Positions 8,646 to 16,967 of a stretch of DNA of 64,000 nt are shown here, piece by piece (the stretch's first letter is position 1; every line of letters starts with the position of its first letter). The DNA lies in NCBI GenBank assembly GCA_963733265.1, contig CAVTCF010000001.1:620001-684000 (forward strand). Direction: 5' to 3'. This stretch comes from PALSA-1006 sp963733265 (lineage in GTDB: Bacteria; Pseudomonadota; Gammaproteobacteria; Burkholderiales; Gallionellaceae). The notes beneath the pieces were generated by a model. The model saw nothing but the letters and a program-made list of their open reading frames with translations, was not told the DNA's origin and searched no databases. The translations under genes were made by a program, and so were the position numbers.

Positions 8646-10898
8646 ATGAAATTTAATTTCCCCATCATTATCATCGACGAAGACTATCGTTCGGAAAACG
8701 CCAGCGGTCATGGCATCCGGGCGCTAGCCGATGCGATTGAAAAAGAGGGTATTGAAGTGGTTGGAATGACTAGCTATGGCGACCTGACCTCGTTTGCGCA
8801 ACAGCAAAGTCGTGCTTCCGCCTTCGTACTGTCCATTGATGATGAGGAATTTGGCGGGGGGAGCAAGGAAGAAATTGTGGTGGCACTAAAAAGCTTGCGC
8901 GCCTTTGTAGAGGAAATACGTTTCAAGAATGCAGATATTCCAATTTATCTGTATGGAGAGACGCGTACTTCGCGTCATATTCCCAATGACATTCTGCGCG
9001 AATTGCATGGCTTCATTCACATGCACGAAGATACGCCGGAATTCGTGGCGCGCCACATGATACGTGAGGCGCGGGCATATCTTGATTCGCTTGCACCGCC
9101 CTTTTTTAGAGCACTGTTGCATTATGCGCAGGATGGTTCCTATTCGTGGCATTGCCCGGGACATTCGGGCGGCGTGGCATTTCTGAAATCGCCGGTCGGG
9201 CAAATGTTTCACCAATTCTTCGGCGAAAATATGCTGCGTGCGGACGTGTGCAACGCGGTGGATGAGTTGGGCCAGTTGCTTGACCATACTGGCCCGGTAG
9301 CGGCATCGGAGCGCAATGCGGCGCGTATTTTTAATTCGGATCATTTGTATTTCGTTACCAACGGCACGTCAACCTCCAACAAGATCGTGTGGCACTCGAC
9401 TGTGGCACCGGACGACATTGTTGTGGTGGATCGTAACTGCCATAAATCCATTTTGCATGCGATTATGATGACGGGCGCTGTTCCGGTATTTTTGACGCCG
9501 ACACGAAATAATTTCGGCATCATCGGACCGATTCCGCTAAGCGAGTTTCAGCCGGAAACGATACAGCGCAAGATCGACGCGAATCCGTTCATTAAAGATA
9601 AAAAACGCAAACCTCGTGTCCTAACCATCACGCAAAGTACTTACGATGGCGTGATCTATAACGTTGAGACATTGAAGCAATTGCTCGACGGTAAGATCGA
9701 TACGCTGCATTTTGACGAAGCGTGGCTGCCGCATGCCACCTTCCACGATTTTTACAAGGACATGCATGCAATCGGGCGTGACCGTCCGCGCGCAAAAGAG
9801 TCGATGATATTTTCCACGCAGTCGACTCATAAACTATTGGCCGGACTGAGCCAGGCTTCTCAAATATTGGTGCAGGACAGCGATTCGATAAAACTGGATC
9901 GTGACTGTTTTAATGAGGCATATTTGATGCACACTTCAACCAGCCCGCAATATGCCATTATCGCTTCGTGCGACGTGGCGGCCGCGATGATGGAGCCTCC
10001 CGGCGGCACTGCCCTGGTGGAAGAATCAATTGCCGAAGCACTCGATTTTCGCCGTGCCATGCGTAAAGTGGATGATGAATTTGGCGCGGATTGGTGGTTT
10101 AAAGTTTGGGGGCCGGACTATCTGGTGGAAGAAGGGATGGCGTCCCGCGAGGATTGGATGCTGAATGCGGATGACCGTTGGCACGGCTTCGGCAAGTTGG
10201 CGCCCAATTTCAATATGCTCGATCCGATCAAAGCCACCATCATTACACCGGGGCTGGATGTGGATGGCGACTTTTCAGAAGAGTTTGGAATTCCGGCTGC
10301 AATCGTTACAAAATATCTTGCCGAGCACGGTGTGGTAGTGGAAAAAACCGGGCTGTATTCTTTCTTTATCATGTTCACCATCGGGATTACCAAAGGTCGC
10401 TGGAATACGATGGTGACCGAGCTGCAACAGTTCAAAGATGATTATGATAGAAACCATCCTCTATGGCGCATACTGCCCGAATTCATTGCCAAGCACCCGC
10501 GCTATGAAAAGATCGGCCTGCGCGATTTGTGCGACGAAATTCACGGCATCTACAAAGCCAACGATATTGCACGTCTGACCACCGAGATGTATTTGTCCGA
10601 CATGGTTCCCGCGATGAAACCTTCTGATGCCTTTGCAAAAATGGCACATGGCGAGATCGACCGCTTGCGTATCGACGAACTGGAAGGGCGTGCCACCGCC
10701 GTGCTGCTTACGCCTTATCCGCCCGGAATTCCGCTGCTGATTCCGGGTGAGCGTTTTAACAAAACGATTGTTGATTACCTGCGCTTTGCCCGCGATTTCA
10801 ACAAACGCTTCCCCGGCTTCGAGACCGACATACACGGACTTGTTGCCAACGAAGTGGATGGGCAGCGCGTGTATTACGTGGATTGTGTTAAGCCATAG
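8646..10898 (+). CDS. Arginine/lysine/ornithine decarboxylase (AdiA-like, PLP fold type I)
   Basis: At 750 residues this is in the size class of the biodegradative arginine decarboxylase AdiA (about 755). It has an N-terminal response-regulator-like wing domain (residues 1-140), then the PLP core with STHKLLAGLSQAS, in which Lys396 would form the Schiff base, and a C-terminal domain. FLTPTRNNFGIIGPIP and STYDGVIYNVE resemble AdiA more than LdcC or SpeC, but substrate cannot be fixed from sequence by eye. It would form agmatine (or cadaverine/putrescine) for polyamine synthesis or acid resistance. AGGGAGCAGGTCA precedes the start. A 12-bp hairpin covers its stop. Confidence 0.88.
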   Translation: MKFNFPIIIIDEDYRSENASGHGIRALADAIEKEGIEVVGMTSYGDLTSFAQQQSRASAFVLSIDDEEFGGGSKEEIVVALKSLRAFVEEIRFKNADIPIYLYGETRTSRHIPNDILRELHGFIHMHEDTPEFVARHMIREARAYLDSLAPPFFRALLHYAQDGSYSWHCPGHSGGVAFLKSPVGQMFHQFFGENMLRADVCNAVDELGQLLDHTGPVAASERNAARIFNSDHLYFVTNGTSTSNKIVWHSTVAPDDIVVVDRNCHKSILHAIMMTGAVPVFLTPTRNNFGIIGPIPLSEFQPETIQRKIDANPFIKDKKRKPRVLTITQSTYDGVIYNVETLKQLLDGKIDTLHFDEAWLPHATFHDFYKDMHAIGRDRPRAKESMIFSTQSTHKLLAGLSQASQILVQDSDSIKLDRDCFNEAYLMHTSTSPQYAIIASCDVAAAMMEPPGGTALVEESIAEALDFRRAMRKVDDEFGADWWFKVWGPDYLVEEGMASREDWMLNADDRWHGFGKLAPNFNMLDPIKATIITPGLDVDGDFSEEFGIPAAIVTKYLAEHGVVVEKTGLYSFFIMFTIGITKGRWNTMVTELQQFKDDYDRNHPLWRILPEFIAKHPRYEKIGLRDLCDEIHGIYKANDIARLTTEMYLSDMVPAMKPSDAFAKMAHGEIDRLRIDELEGRATAVLLTPYPPGIPLLIPGERFNKTIVDYLRFARDFNKRFPGFETDIHGLVANEVDGQRVYYVDCVKP

Positions 10899-10930
10899 AG
10901 TTAATGCACTCTCAGAGCGTGCATTAACTC
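10898..10930. terminator. Bidirectional hairpin between convergent genes
   Basis: A perfect 12-bp inverted repeat, GAGTTAATGCAC and GTGCATTAACTC, has a 9-base loop. The stop codons of the decarboxylase (plus) and of the zinc peptidase gene (minus) lie inside its two arms. There is no strong T-run on either side, so it may act as an RNA-end stabiliser or a Rho-assisted terminator rather than a classic intrinsic one. Confidence 0.65.
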
Positions 10931-11445
10931 AACCATAAATGTTTTCCGCCTGCATCCAAATAAGTTAGATACGCCCTTAAGTCAAACTCAAGCTGGAGGT
11001 AATCCGGTTCCATATAGCGGCAGAGTTGATAAAAAGCTTTGTCGTGTTCGCGTTCTTTCACATGCGCTAATTCATGCACAACGATCATGCGTAAAAATTC
11101 TGCGGGCATTTCTTTGAATAACACCGCCACGCGAATTTCACGTTTGCTCTTCAGTTTTGCGCCTTGTACCCGCGAGATCGTGGTGTGGGTTCCCAAGGCA
11201 TTCTTGATGATATGAAGCTTGTTGTCGAATGCTACCTTGCTCAGTTGCCCGGCGTTACGCAGATGCTCATTCTTGATTTCCTGCACGTAGTCATAAAGTG
11301 CCTTGTCTGTTCGCACATTATGGGCAAGGGGATATTTTTTCAGTAAAACTTCTGCCAGTTGATCCTGTTGAATCAACCGCCGTACTTGAGTTGCAAGAGC
11401 AATTGGATAACCGGCGAGGTAGTTGGGGGAATTATTCGGGGGCAT
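10924..11445 (-). CDS. YgjP-like zinc metallopeptidase domain protein (DUF45)
   Basis: A 173-residue soluble protein with VVHELAHVKEREHDKAFYQL. HELAH at residues 124-128 gives the two zinc His and the catalytic Glu, and the later His in REHDKAF matches the third ligand of the YgjP/WSS1-like DUF45 family. The family's biological role is poorly known; some members sit beside type I restriction genes, which is not the case here. It is convergent with the decarboxylase and shares the hairpin at its 3' end. The ATG at 11445 follows no strong ribosome site. Confidence 0.8.
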   Translation of the reverse strand: MPPNNSPNYLAGYPIALATQVRRLIQQDQLAEVLLKKYPLAHNVRTDKALYDYVQEIKNEHLRNAGQLSKVAFDNKLHIIKNALGTHTTISRVQGAKLKSKREIRVAVLFKEMPAEFLRMIVVHELAHVKEREHDKAFYQLCRYMEPDYLQLEFDLRAYLTYLDAGGKHLWLS

Positions 11446-11690
11446 GTTGGAATTTACTTGTATAACGACAGCGTATACTGATTGAAGAATAAGACCTCAA
11501 TTCTTAATGATTGCGGCTAACTAACTATCTGATATTTTGTTAATTATTCTTGCTATTCCGAGATTAAAGGAACACTATCAGTATGCCACACTACTAGCTC
11601 ACTATCTGGCAAATGGTTTGCTTGCGAAGCCGAAACACACTGTTGTGGCGCACGTGAAGTTCTCTTAACTTTATTTTGGAGGTGCAGACC

Positions 11691-11777
11691 ATGCTTTCTT
11701 TACCACTATTTTTTGTCATGTCTCCTTTTATCGTAATTTCGTTAATAATTCTTTTTGCAGGCAAACCGGCTAACTAA
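11691..11777 (+). CDS. Putative 28-residue single-span membrane protein
   Basis: The ORF starts at an ATG preceded by a strong TTGGAGGTG ribosome site 7 bases upstream and ends at 11777. The peptide begins MLSLPLFFVMSPF, continues with one long hydrophobic stretch and ends AGKPAN, a typical tiny transmembrane protein. It is alone on the plus strand, with 245 bases of apparently noncoding leader before it and a small hairpin plus an intrinsic terminator just after it, so it looks like a dedicated short transcript. I do not recognise the family (not CydX, KdpF or CcoQ by sequence). Confidence 0.5.
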   Translation: MLSLPLFFVMSPFIVISLIILFAGKPAN

Positions 11778-11780
11778 AGA

Positions 11781-11846
11781 GGCAAAGTTTTATTGCCCCT
11801 AATCAACAATATCAGGGAGGGCTGACTTTGGTCAGTCTTTTTTTGG
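11781..11846 (+). terminator. Hairpin and intrinsic terminator after the 28-residue ORF
   Basis: GGCAA and TTGCC (11781-11797) form a short hairpin. Then CTGAC-TTTG-GTCAG (11822-11835) is followed at once by TCTTTTTTT, an intrinsic terminator for plus-strand transcription. No other plus-strand gene lies upstream, so it most likely ends the small-ORF transcript. Confidence 0.7.
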
Positions 11847-11893
11847 GGGGGTATTCGTAAGTTGTAGTTGAATATGAATTTTGGGATGATAAT

Positions 11894-12010
11894 TCAGGCG
11901 ATATTGAAATCGGGAAATTGTCGAGCAATACGATCAATCGAAGCCGGACAGGTATGTTCAAAATAAAGAAGGTCTGCTGCGCAGATCGATAATTTTCCGG
12001 TACTGCTCAT
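11894..12010 (-). CDS. Short ORF of 38 codons downstream of the ABC ATPase gene
   Basis: The ORF starts at an ATG 19 bases after the stop of the ssuB-like gene, on the same strand, with AGGAAC about 9 bases upstream. The peptide begins MSSTGKLSICAADLLYFEH and ends DRIARQFPDFNIA. It contains two Cys and no membrane span. It could be a small accessory protein or the remnant of a larger gene. I recognise no family, and short length keeps confidence low. Confidence 0.3.
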   Translation of the reverse strand: MSSTGKLSICAADLLYFEHTCPASIDRIARQFPDFNIA

Positions 12011-12029
12011 TGCGGATTGTTCCTGCCAG

Positions 12030-12797
12030 TTAAGTCGGATAGTGCTGACCATCCAATACTCTGGACAATACTTGGCCTTCCAGTGCAGCAAACGCAGCTT
12101 CGCCTCGATCGCGTCGGCGCGGCAGATCGATTTCCAAATCCAGCGTAATACTACCCTCTTCGATCAATACAACGCGGTCTCCCAAGGTAACAGCTTCCCC
12201 GACATCATGTGTCACCAGCAACACCGTAAAGTTATGCTGTTGCCACAGGCGTTCGATCAGGATTTGCATCTCGATACGTGTTAATGCATCCAGTGCTCCC
12301 AACGGCTCATCCAGTAGTAGCAAACGCGGCTTGTGAACCAGCGCACGCGCCAATGCGACACGTTGCCTTTGTCCACCGGACAGATTGGCCGGCCACTCTT
12401 CCGCGCGATCTGCCAGACCGACCTCACGCAATGCAGCGAGCGCAGAAGCGTGGCTATCTTTGGGCAACCCCAACGCTACGTTTTGAATCACTGTGCGCCA
12501 GGGCAGCAGACGCGCATCCTGAAACATGATGCGAGCATCCGGATGAATGCCGGAAGACGCGCTTTCATCCAATTGGATTGATCCTTCTGTCGCTTTCTCA
12601 AGCCCGGCCAGCAAGCGCAAAAATGTACTCTTGCCGCAACCGCTGCGCCCGACAATGGCGACGAATTCACCCGGTGCTATAGCAAGATTGAGTCCGCGTA
12701 AAACCTCCCGTTCTCCATAGCGTTTAACGAGATGTGAAGTATTAATCGCGATGCCGGTTGAGCTGGTCACTTCGGCCTCAGCAACTCTTGCATCCAT
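12030..12797 (-). CDS. ssuB: Sulfonate-type ABC transporter ATPase (SsuB/TauB-like)
   Basis: This 255-residue ABC ATPase has Walker A GRSGCGKST at residues 50-58, signature LSGGQRQR near 139, Walker B LLLLDEPLGALD near 158 and the H-loop LLVTHDVGEA. The D-loop and overall order match the nitrate/sulfonate/taurine importers (SsuB, TauB, NrtD). Together with the upstream permease and an SsuA-like binding protein about 8 kb away on the other strand it would import organosulfonates. It is separated from the permease gene by a 129-bp palindromic element. Confidence 0.9.
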   Translation of the reverse strand: MDARVAEAEVTSSTGIAINTSHLVKRYGEREVLRGLNLAIAPGEFVAIVGRSGCGKSTFLRLLAGLEKATEGSIQLDESASSGIHPDARIMFQDARLLPWRTVIQNVALGLPKDSHASALAALREVGLADRAEEWPANLSGGQRQRVALARALVHKPRLLLLDEPLGALDALTRIEMQILIERLWQQHNFTVLLVTHDVGEAVTLGDRVVLIEEGSITLDLEIDLPRRRDRGEAAFAALEGQVLSRVLDGQHYPT

Positions 12798-12830
12798 TGT
12801 CTACCCTTTCATTTCTGATCGTCCGTCGGC

Positions 12831-12896
12831 CTGTAGGGGATCGATTTATCGAGCAATGAATTACATGCCATCGCGCAATAAATTGTGCTCCTACAG
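12831..12896. repeat. CTGTAGG-type intergenic palindromic repeat
   Basis: The outer arms CTGTAGG and CCTACAG enclose two inner palindromes (TCGATTTATCGA, and GCGCAATAAATTGTGC with one mispair). This layout resembles the GTAGGAGC-type extragenic repeats scattered in many proteobacterial genomes. It sits between the permease and ATPase genes of one operon and may fold in the transcript and change the expression ratio. That role is inferred. Confidence 0.6.
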
Positions 12897-12926
12897 AATT
12901 GCCATGTTCCAACGGTTTTCTCGTCT

Positions 12927-13715
12927 TCATGTTTGATATCCCTTGTGCCATTTCAGGCAATGACGCTCCAGCAGTCCTGCGAGTACATCCGAACTTTTAC
13001 CCAGCAGCGCATAGATTGCAATACCCAACACCATCACATCGGTTTGTAAAAATTCGCGTGCGTTCATGGTCATGTAGCCGATGCCTTCGTTTGCTGAAAT
13101 TGTTTCCGCAACGACGAGGAACAGCCACATGTAACCAAGCGACATGCGTAGTCCAACCAAAATAGAGGGTAATGCACCGGGAAAAATTACTTCGCGAAAT
13201 AATGCAAATCGGCTGAGGCCGTAAGTTCTGCCCATTTCGATCAGATCTTTATCGACTGAGCGCAGGCCGTGAAAAGTGTTCAGATAAATTGGAAAAAACA
13301 CAGCGAGCGAGACAAGAAATATCTTGCCGCCTTCACCGATACCGAACCACAGAATCACCAGGGGAACCACTGCCAATAACGGAACATTGCGCACCATCTG
13401 GATAGTGGAATCGAGCAGGTTCTGCGCCAAGCGCGACAAACCGGTAACAAAGCCCAGAAAAAAACCGATGCTTCCGCCGATCAATAAGCCGGTAATGGCA
13501 CGTTTGAAGCTTGCCAAAAAATGGTGATATAACTCGCCGCTGGAGGCGAGCTGTACGCCAACCTTGAGCACGTCAAATGGCGCGGGTAGTATGCGGGTAG
13601 AAAGAAACCCGAACTGCGCCGCAAGCTGCCAGATGATTACTATCAATATTGGCAACAACCATGTTAATAGCCAATCAGGGCGAAAAGATTTGGAGATATT
13701 GCTCATTTTATTCAC
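12927..13715 (-). CDS. ssuC: Sulfonate-type ABC transporter permease (SsuC/TauC-like)
   Basis: A 262-residue inner-membrane protein with about six spans and the cytoplasmic EAA loop (GRTYGLSRFALFREVIFPGALPSI, about residues 165-190) that docks with the ATPase. The length and the ending LLERHCLKWHKG match SsuC/TauC/NrtB. GTG at 13715 or ATG at 13706 could be the start; neither has a clear Shine-Dalgarno. A 50-bp element shared with xsc ends only two bases before the GTG, so a very short leader or leaderless mRNA is possible. Confidence 0.9.
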   Translation of the reverse strand: MNKMSNISKSFRPDWLLTWLLPILIVIIWQLAAQFGFLSTRILPAPFDVLKVGVQLASSGELYHHFLASFKRAITGLLIGGSIGFFLGFVTGLSRLAQNLLDSTIQMVRNVPLLAVVPLVILWFGIGEGGKIFLVSLAVFFPIYLNTFHGLRSVDKDLIEMGRTYGLSRFALFREVIFPGALPSILVGLRMSLGYMWLFLVVAETISANEGIGYMTMNAREFLQTDVMVLGIAIYALLGKSSDVLAGLLERHCLKWHKGYQT

Positions 13716-13717
13716 TG

Positions 13718-13767
13718 AAAGCAGTCTATAGCCACCAAAATTTTAAATGAAACAATTAATCTTCATA
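13718..13767 (-). promoter_or_regulatory. Shared sulfonate-cluster element, copy A (upstream of ssuC)
   Basis: Read on the minus strand this is TATGAAGATTAATTGTTT, 15 variable bases, then TGGCTATAGACTGCTTT. The same two blocks with exactly the same spacing occur upstream of xsc (16890-16939). Both conserved blocks are fully identical, giving 40 of 50 matching bases in total. TTGTTT and CTATAG/TATAGA at 18-19 bp spacing could be -35 and -10 boxes, and ATGAAGATTAAT an activator site. Which part is promoter and which is operator is inferred. Confidence 0.75.
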
Positions 13768-13825
13768 ACCTTTGCTGATATTTTGATATTAAAGTGAGTG
13801 CTCGCAAAAGTTAATTATTAATAGA

Positions 13826-15331
13826 TCACAAATGCAAATCCTGAAGTTGAAGGCGTTGAACTTTGCCCGATGGGCCTTTGGGAAGTTCGTCCAAAAACCG
13901 GAAAACACAGGGTGTTTTATATAATCCCAACTCTTGTTTGCAATAGTGGTGCAACTCATTTTCAGTGCAAACAAAGCCTGCTCTCAATACAACGCACGCC
14001 ATAATTTCCTGGCCGTAGTAACGGTCTGGAATACCTACCGTTGCCGCTTCAAGCACCGCAGGGTGTCGAATCAAAACTTCATCAATTTCTCTTGGGGCAA
14101 TATTTTCTCCGCCCTTGATGATTAGTTCTTTGATCCGACCCGTGACAAAAACAAAACCGTCTTTATCCAAATATCCGAGATCACCAGTGTGCAACCAGCC
14201 ATCCGCAGTGAATACCGTGGCTGTCTCATCCGGGCTTTTGTAATACTGCTTCATAACATTCGCCCCTCGAATCATAATTTCACCGGTTTCTTTCGCGGGG
14301 AGAGCATTCCCATTTTTATCAATAATTTTTGCTTCGTTACCGAAGGCCTGCCCGGGACTTCCAATCTTGCGTTTCGCCGGGTCAAGGGGATTGGAAAAAC
14401 AAGGTGCTGCTGTCTCAGTCAGCCCCATTGTTTCGATCACGCCAATGTTAAATTTTTCCTCAAAGCCCCGATGCTGGCTCGGTGGTAGAGGTGCCGAAGC
14501 AGATCGACAGAAACGTACCGATGAAATGTCCAGTCCGAGAGTTCGCGGATCAGCACCTTCGATGAGATAAGAAATAATCGTGGGTACAACATTGATCCAG
14601 GTGCAGCGATGCCGAGTAACGAGACTCCAGAATGCGGATGTGCTAAAGCGATGAGGGATGACCAGGCTACCCCCATGAATGAGTGGTGAAGTAGCCGTCA
14701 CAATTTGGGCATTGATGTGATACAAAGGAAGTGGGGCTAACACGCGGTCTTGTGGTTTTAATTGATGCGCATTAGTTACAAATTGCCCCCCCGAGACAAC
14801 TGCACGATTTGTCAACACAACACCCTTTGGTTTTCCAGTGGTGCCTGAGGTATACATCATGAGGGCATCATCTTCTTCATCTACATCAACCAGACTTCCT
14901 TCTTGCAGTGGAAGGAATTCTTTAGCGTCGACATCGCATTCGACAATCTGTATCCCGCGTTTTACTTTTGACGCCGCGACTCGGAGTTTGTTTACCTGGT
15001 CTGGAGATGCAAAGATAATTCGCGCATCACAGTGTTCGAGAACGTATTCAAGTTGGGATGGTTGCGCATGCAGATTAAGTGGCGTGACACAATAGCCACC
15101 ATAAATAATGCCAACAAATAAACGACAAGTCTGATAGCCGTTATGCATCAGCAGCGCAACTTTTTCTCCGGGTTGAATTCCTTGGCTTTTTAGATAATAT
15201 GAAAGTCGCTGCGAGACTTGCTTTAGTTCAGCAAACGTCATAGTCAGTGCCGGTTCCGGCGCAATCATATAGATTGCTTCAGGCCGGGTTTCGGCTTGGA
15301 AGTCTACAAAGTTACGTAGCGTTCTTTGCAT
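13826..15331 (-). CDS. AMP-forming acyl-CoA ligase, probable sulfoacetate-CoA ligase (SauT-like)
   Basis: This 501-residue ANL-superfamily enzyme has the P-loop TSGTTGKPKG at residues 161-170, the adenylate motif TGDLGYLDKDGF, and the hinge/lysine region GGENIAPREIDE with a C-terminal PSGKVQRLQL carrying the catalytic Lys. It activates a carboxylate with ATP and CoA. The next gene upstream encodes a CoA-acylating aldehyde dehydrogenase only 11 bases away, and xsc is divergent. That context matches sulfoacetate catabolism (SauT, SauS, Xsc as described in Cupriavidus necator). Fatty or aromatic acid substrates cannot be excluded from sequence alone. Confidence 0.75.
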   Translation of the reverse strand: MQRTLRNFVDFQAETRPEAIYMIAPEPALTMTFAELKQVSQRLSYYLKSQGIQPGEKVALLMHNGYQTCRLFVGIIYGGYCVTPLNLHAQPSQLEYVLEHCDARIIFASPDQVNKLRVAASKVKRGIQIVECDVDAKEFLPLQEGSLVDVDEEDDALMMYTSGTTGKPKGVVLTNRAVVSGGQFVTNAHQLKPQDRVLAPLPLYHINAQIVTATSPLIHGGSLVIPHRFSTSAFWSLVTRHRCTWINVVPTIISYLIEGADPRTLGLDISSVRFCRSASAPLPPSQHRGFEEKFNIGVIETMGLTETAAPCFSNPLDPAKRKIGSPGQAFGNEAKIIDKNGNALPAKETGEIMIRGANVMKQYYKSPDETATVFTADGWLHTGDLGYLDKDGFVFVTGRIKELIIKGGENIAPREIDEVLIRHPAVLEAATVGIPDRYYGQEIMACVVLRAGFVCTENELHHYCKQELGLYKTPCVFRFLDELPKGPSGKVQRLQLQDLHL

Positions 15332-15342
15332 ATGAGTTGAAA

Positions 15343-16770
15343 CTAGCCGAATTTGTGCAGGTAGTCGCCAAATATTTCCTGCTCGCCGGGGATGCGTTCC
15401 GGAATTTTATGCACGATGCGTGTGATATTCAGATAGTGCTTGTAATTCAGGTTGTCAGAGAAATTATTACGCCCCCAAGTGCCGCAGCCCATGGATAGGG
15501 AAAACGGCAGGCCATTATCGAAATTGCCGCCCGTGGCAAAACAATGTGCTTGATTAACGATGACACGAGACACGGGTAGTTCAAGTCCCAAACGGGAAAT
15601 GTTTTCATTGTCGTGCGAATGAATGCTGACAGAATGACCGGCTCCTTGATATGCGTAAATTGCTTCTACAATCTTGCAAGCGAGGGTGAAATCTTGAGCA
15701 CGATAAACAGCAAGGACGGGGGATAGTTTTTCTCCTGAAAAGGGGAAAGCTGATCCGGTTCCCGATTCCTCGACCATCAAAAATTTTAACTTGTCGGGAT
15801 TTGTTAAATTTAATCCCGCCAGTTTGGCGATATGTTGAGCAGAATGCGCCATTATTTCAGGATTGAGTTTGCCATCTGACCACATTAGTGCCTGAAGTTG
15901 ATTTTTATCCTCATTATTCAGTAACACACCTCCGGCATCGCTCAGTGCATTCAGCGTATCTGCAAATACAGCATCAAGGATTACCAGACTATTTTCGGAG
16001 GAGCAACTGCTTGCATTGTCGAACGTCTTGGAACGGGCTATGTTTGTTGCCGCCTCGCGCAAGTCGGCTGAAATGTCGATTATTGAACATACGTTTCCTG
16101 CCCCTACGCCAAACGTTGGCGTGCCGCTGGCGTAGGCGGCACGCACGTTACTTTGAGAGCCGGTGGCAACAACCAAATCTGCCTGACGCATCAATTCTTG
16201 TGTTGCTTCTTTTGTCACCGGCGCAGGTAGAAACTGTACCAGATCCGGCGGGGCACCGACTTTTTTAAGCTCGGAATTTACAAAGCCAACCAGTGTGGCA
16301 CAGGTATTTGACCCTTTTGGCGATGGCGCAATGATGATTGCATTTCTTCCTTTGAGTGCATTGATGATCTTGTTTGCAGGAGTCGCAGCCGGATTGGTTG
16401 AAGGCGTAATAGCAGCCACAACGCCAACCGGGCGGGCAATCTCGATGATGCCTTTATCGGGATATTCCGCGATGACGCCCACGCTTTTTACGCCTTTTAA
16501 GTCACGCAGCAATCCCAAAGTCTTGCGATAATTCTTGCTGACCTTATCCTCGACATTTCCCAGACCGGTATCTTGCACAGCCATTTCCGCAAGTAAACGA
16601 TTATGTACAGGTTGCATGATCGCCCAGCCCGCAGCAGTGACCGCCTCATCCACCTGTTCCTGTGTAAAACGCCGGTAGTGATGTTGCGCAGCGCGCGCGC
16701 GACGGATCATCTCCGCGACCTCTCTACTGGTATTGGTTAGACTGGTTGAATTGCGTACATCAATCGGCAT
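15343..16770 (-). CDS. CoA-acylating aldehyde dehydrogenase, probable sulfoacetaldehyde dehydrogenase (SauS-like)
   Basis: This 475-residue member of the acylating ALDH family (relatives of SauS, PduP and EutE) has the catalytic Cys256 in NASSCSSENS and the NAD-binding GSQSNVRAAYASGTP region. It would reduce sulfoacetyl-CoA to sulfoacetaldehyde, the Xsc substrate. The start at 16770 has CAGGAGC ten bases upstream. It leads an operon with the ligase gene. The divergent xsc lies 197 bp away, and there is no microcompartment gene nearby, which argues against a PduP/EutE role. Confidence 0.8.
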   Translation of the reverse strand: MPIDVRNSTSLTNTSREVAEMIRRARAAQHHYRRFTQEQVDEAVTAAGWAIMQPVHNRLLAEMAVQDTGLGNVEDKVSKNYRKTLGLLRDLKGVKSVGVIAEYPDKGIIEIARPVGVVAAITPSTNPAATPANKIINALKGRNAIIIAPSPKGSNTCATLVGFVNSELKKVGAPPDLVQFLPAPVTKEATQELMRQADLVVATGSQSNVRAAYASGTPTFGVGAGNVCSIIDISADLREAATNIARSKTFDNASSCSSENSLVILDAVFADTLNALSDAGGVLLNNEDKNQLQALMWSDGKLNPEIMAHSAQHIAKLAGLNLTNPDKLKFLMVEESGTGSAFPFSGEKLSPVLAVYRAQDFTLACKIVEAIYAYQGAGHSVSIHSHDNENISRLGLELPVSRVIVNQAHCFATGGNFDNGLPFSLSMGCGTWGRNNFSDNLNYKHYLNITRIVHKIPERIPGEQEIFGDYLHKFG

Positions 16771-16967
16771 CGAATAGCTCCTGAATCAAGTGTTTCACTT
16801 AATATTTTATGGGCCGGATACAGCCTTTTCTTATATCAATCATACCCTACAGATTAGCAAGAAACCTATATCAGGTTTCTTGCATAGAATATGAAGATTA
16901 ATTGTTTAGTGATTAGAATTGATGGCTATAGACTGCTTTTTATAGTTGGAAACTTAGGAATAGTTGA
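16771..16967. promoter_or_regulatory. Divergent sauS-xsc control region with inverted repeats
   Basis: This gap holds a perfect 11-bp inverted repeat, GCAAGAAACCT and AGGTTTCTTGC, at 16857-16883 (5-base loop). A small palindrome AAGTGTTTCACTT lies at 16788-16800 near the sauS start, and copy B of the 50-bp element is at 16890-16939. The inverted repeat could be an operator or an attenuator hairpin. No regulator gene lies in the cluster. Confidence 0.65.
16890..16939 (+). promoter_or_regulatory. Shared sulfonate-cluster element, copy B (upstream of xsc)
   Basis: TATGAAGATTAATTGTTT, 15 bases, TGGCTATAGACTGCTTT, identical in both blocks and spacing to the element before ssuC. Here it ends 28 bases before the xsc ATG, leaving room for a short leader with AGGA as ribosome site. 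Two copies in the same orientation relative to their genes point to co-regulation of transport and catabolism. Confidence 0.75.
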
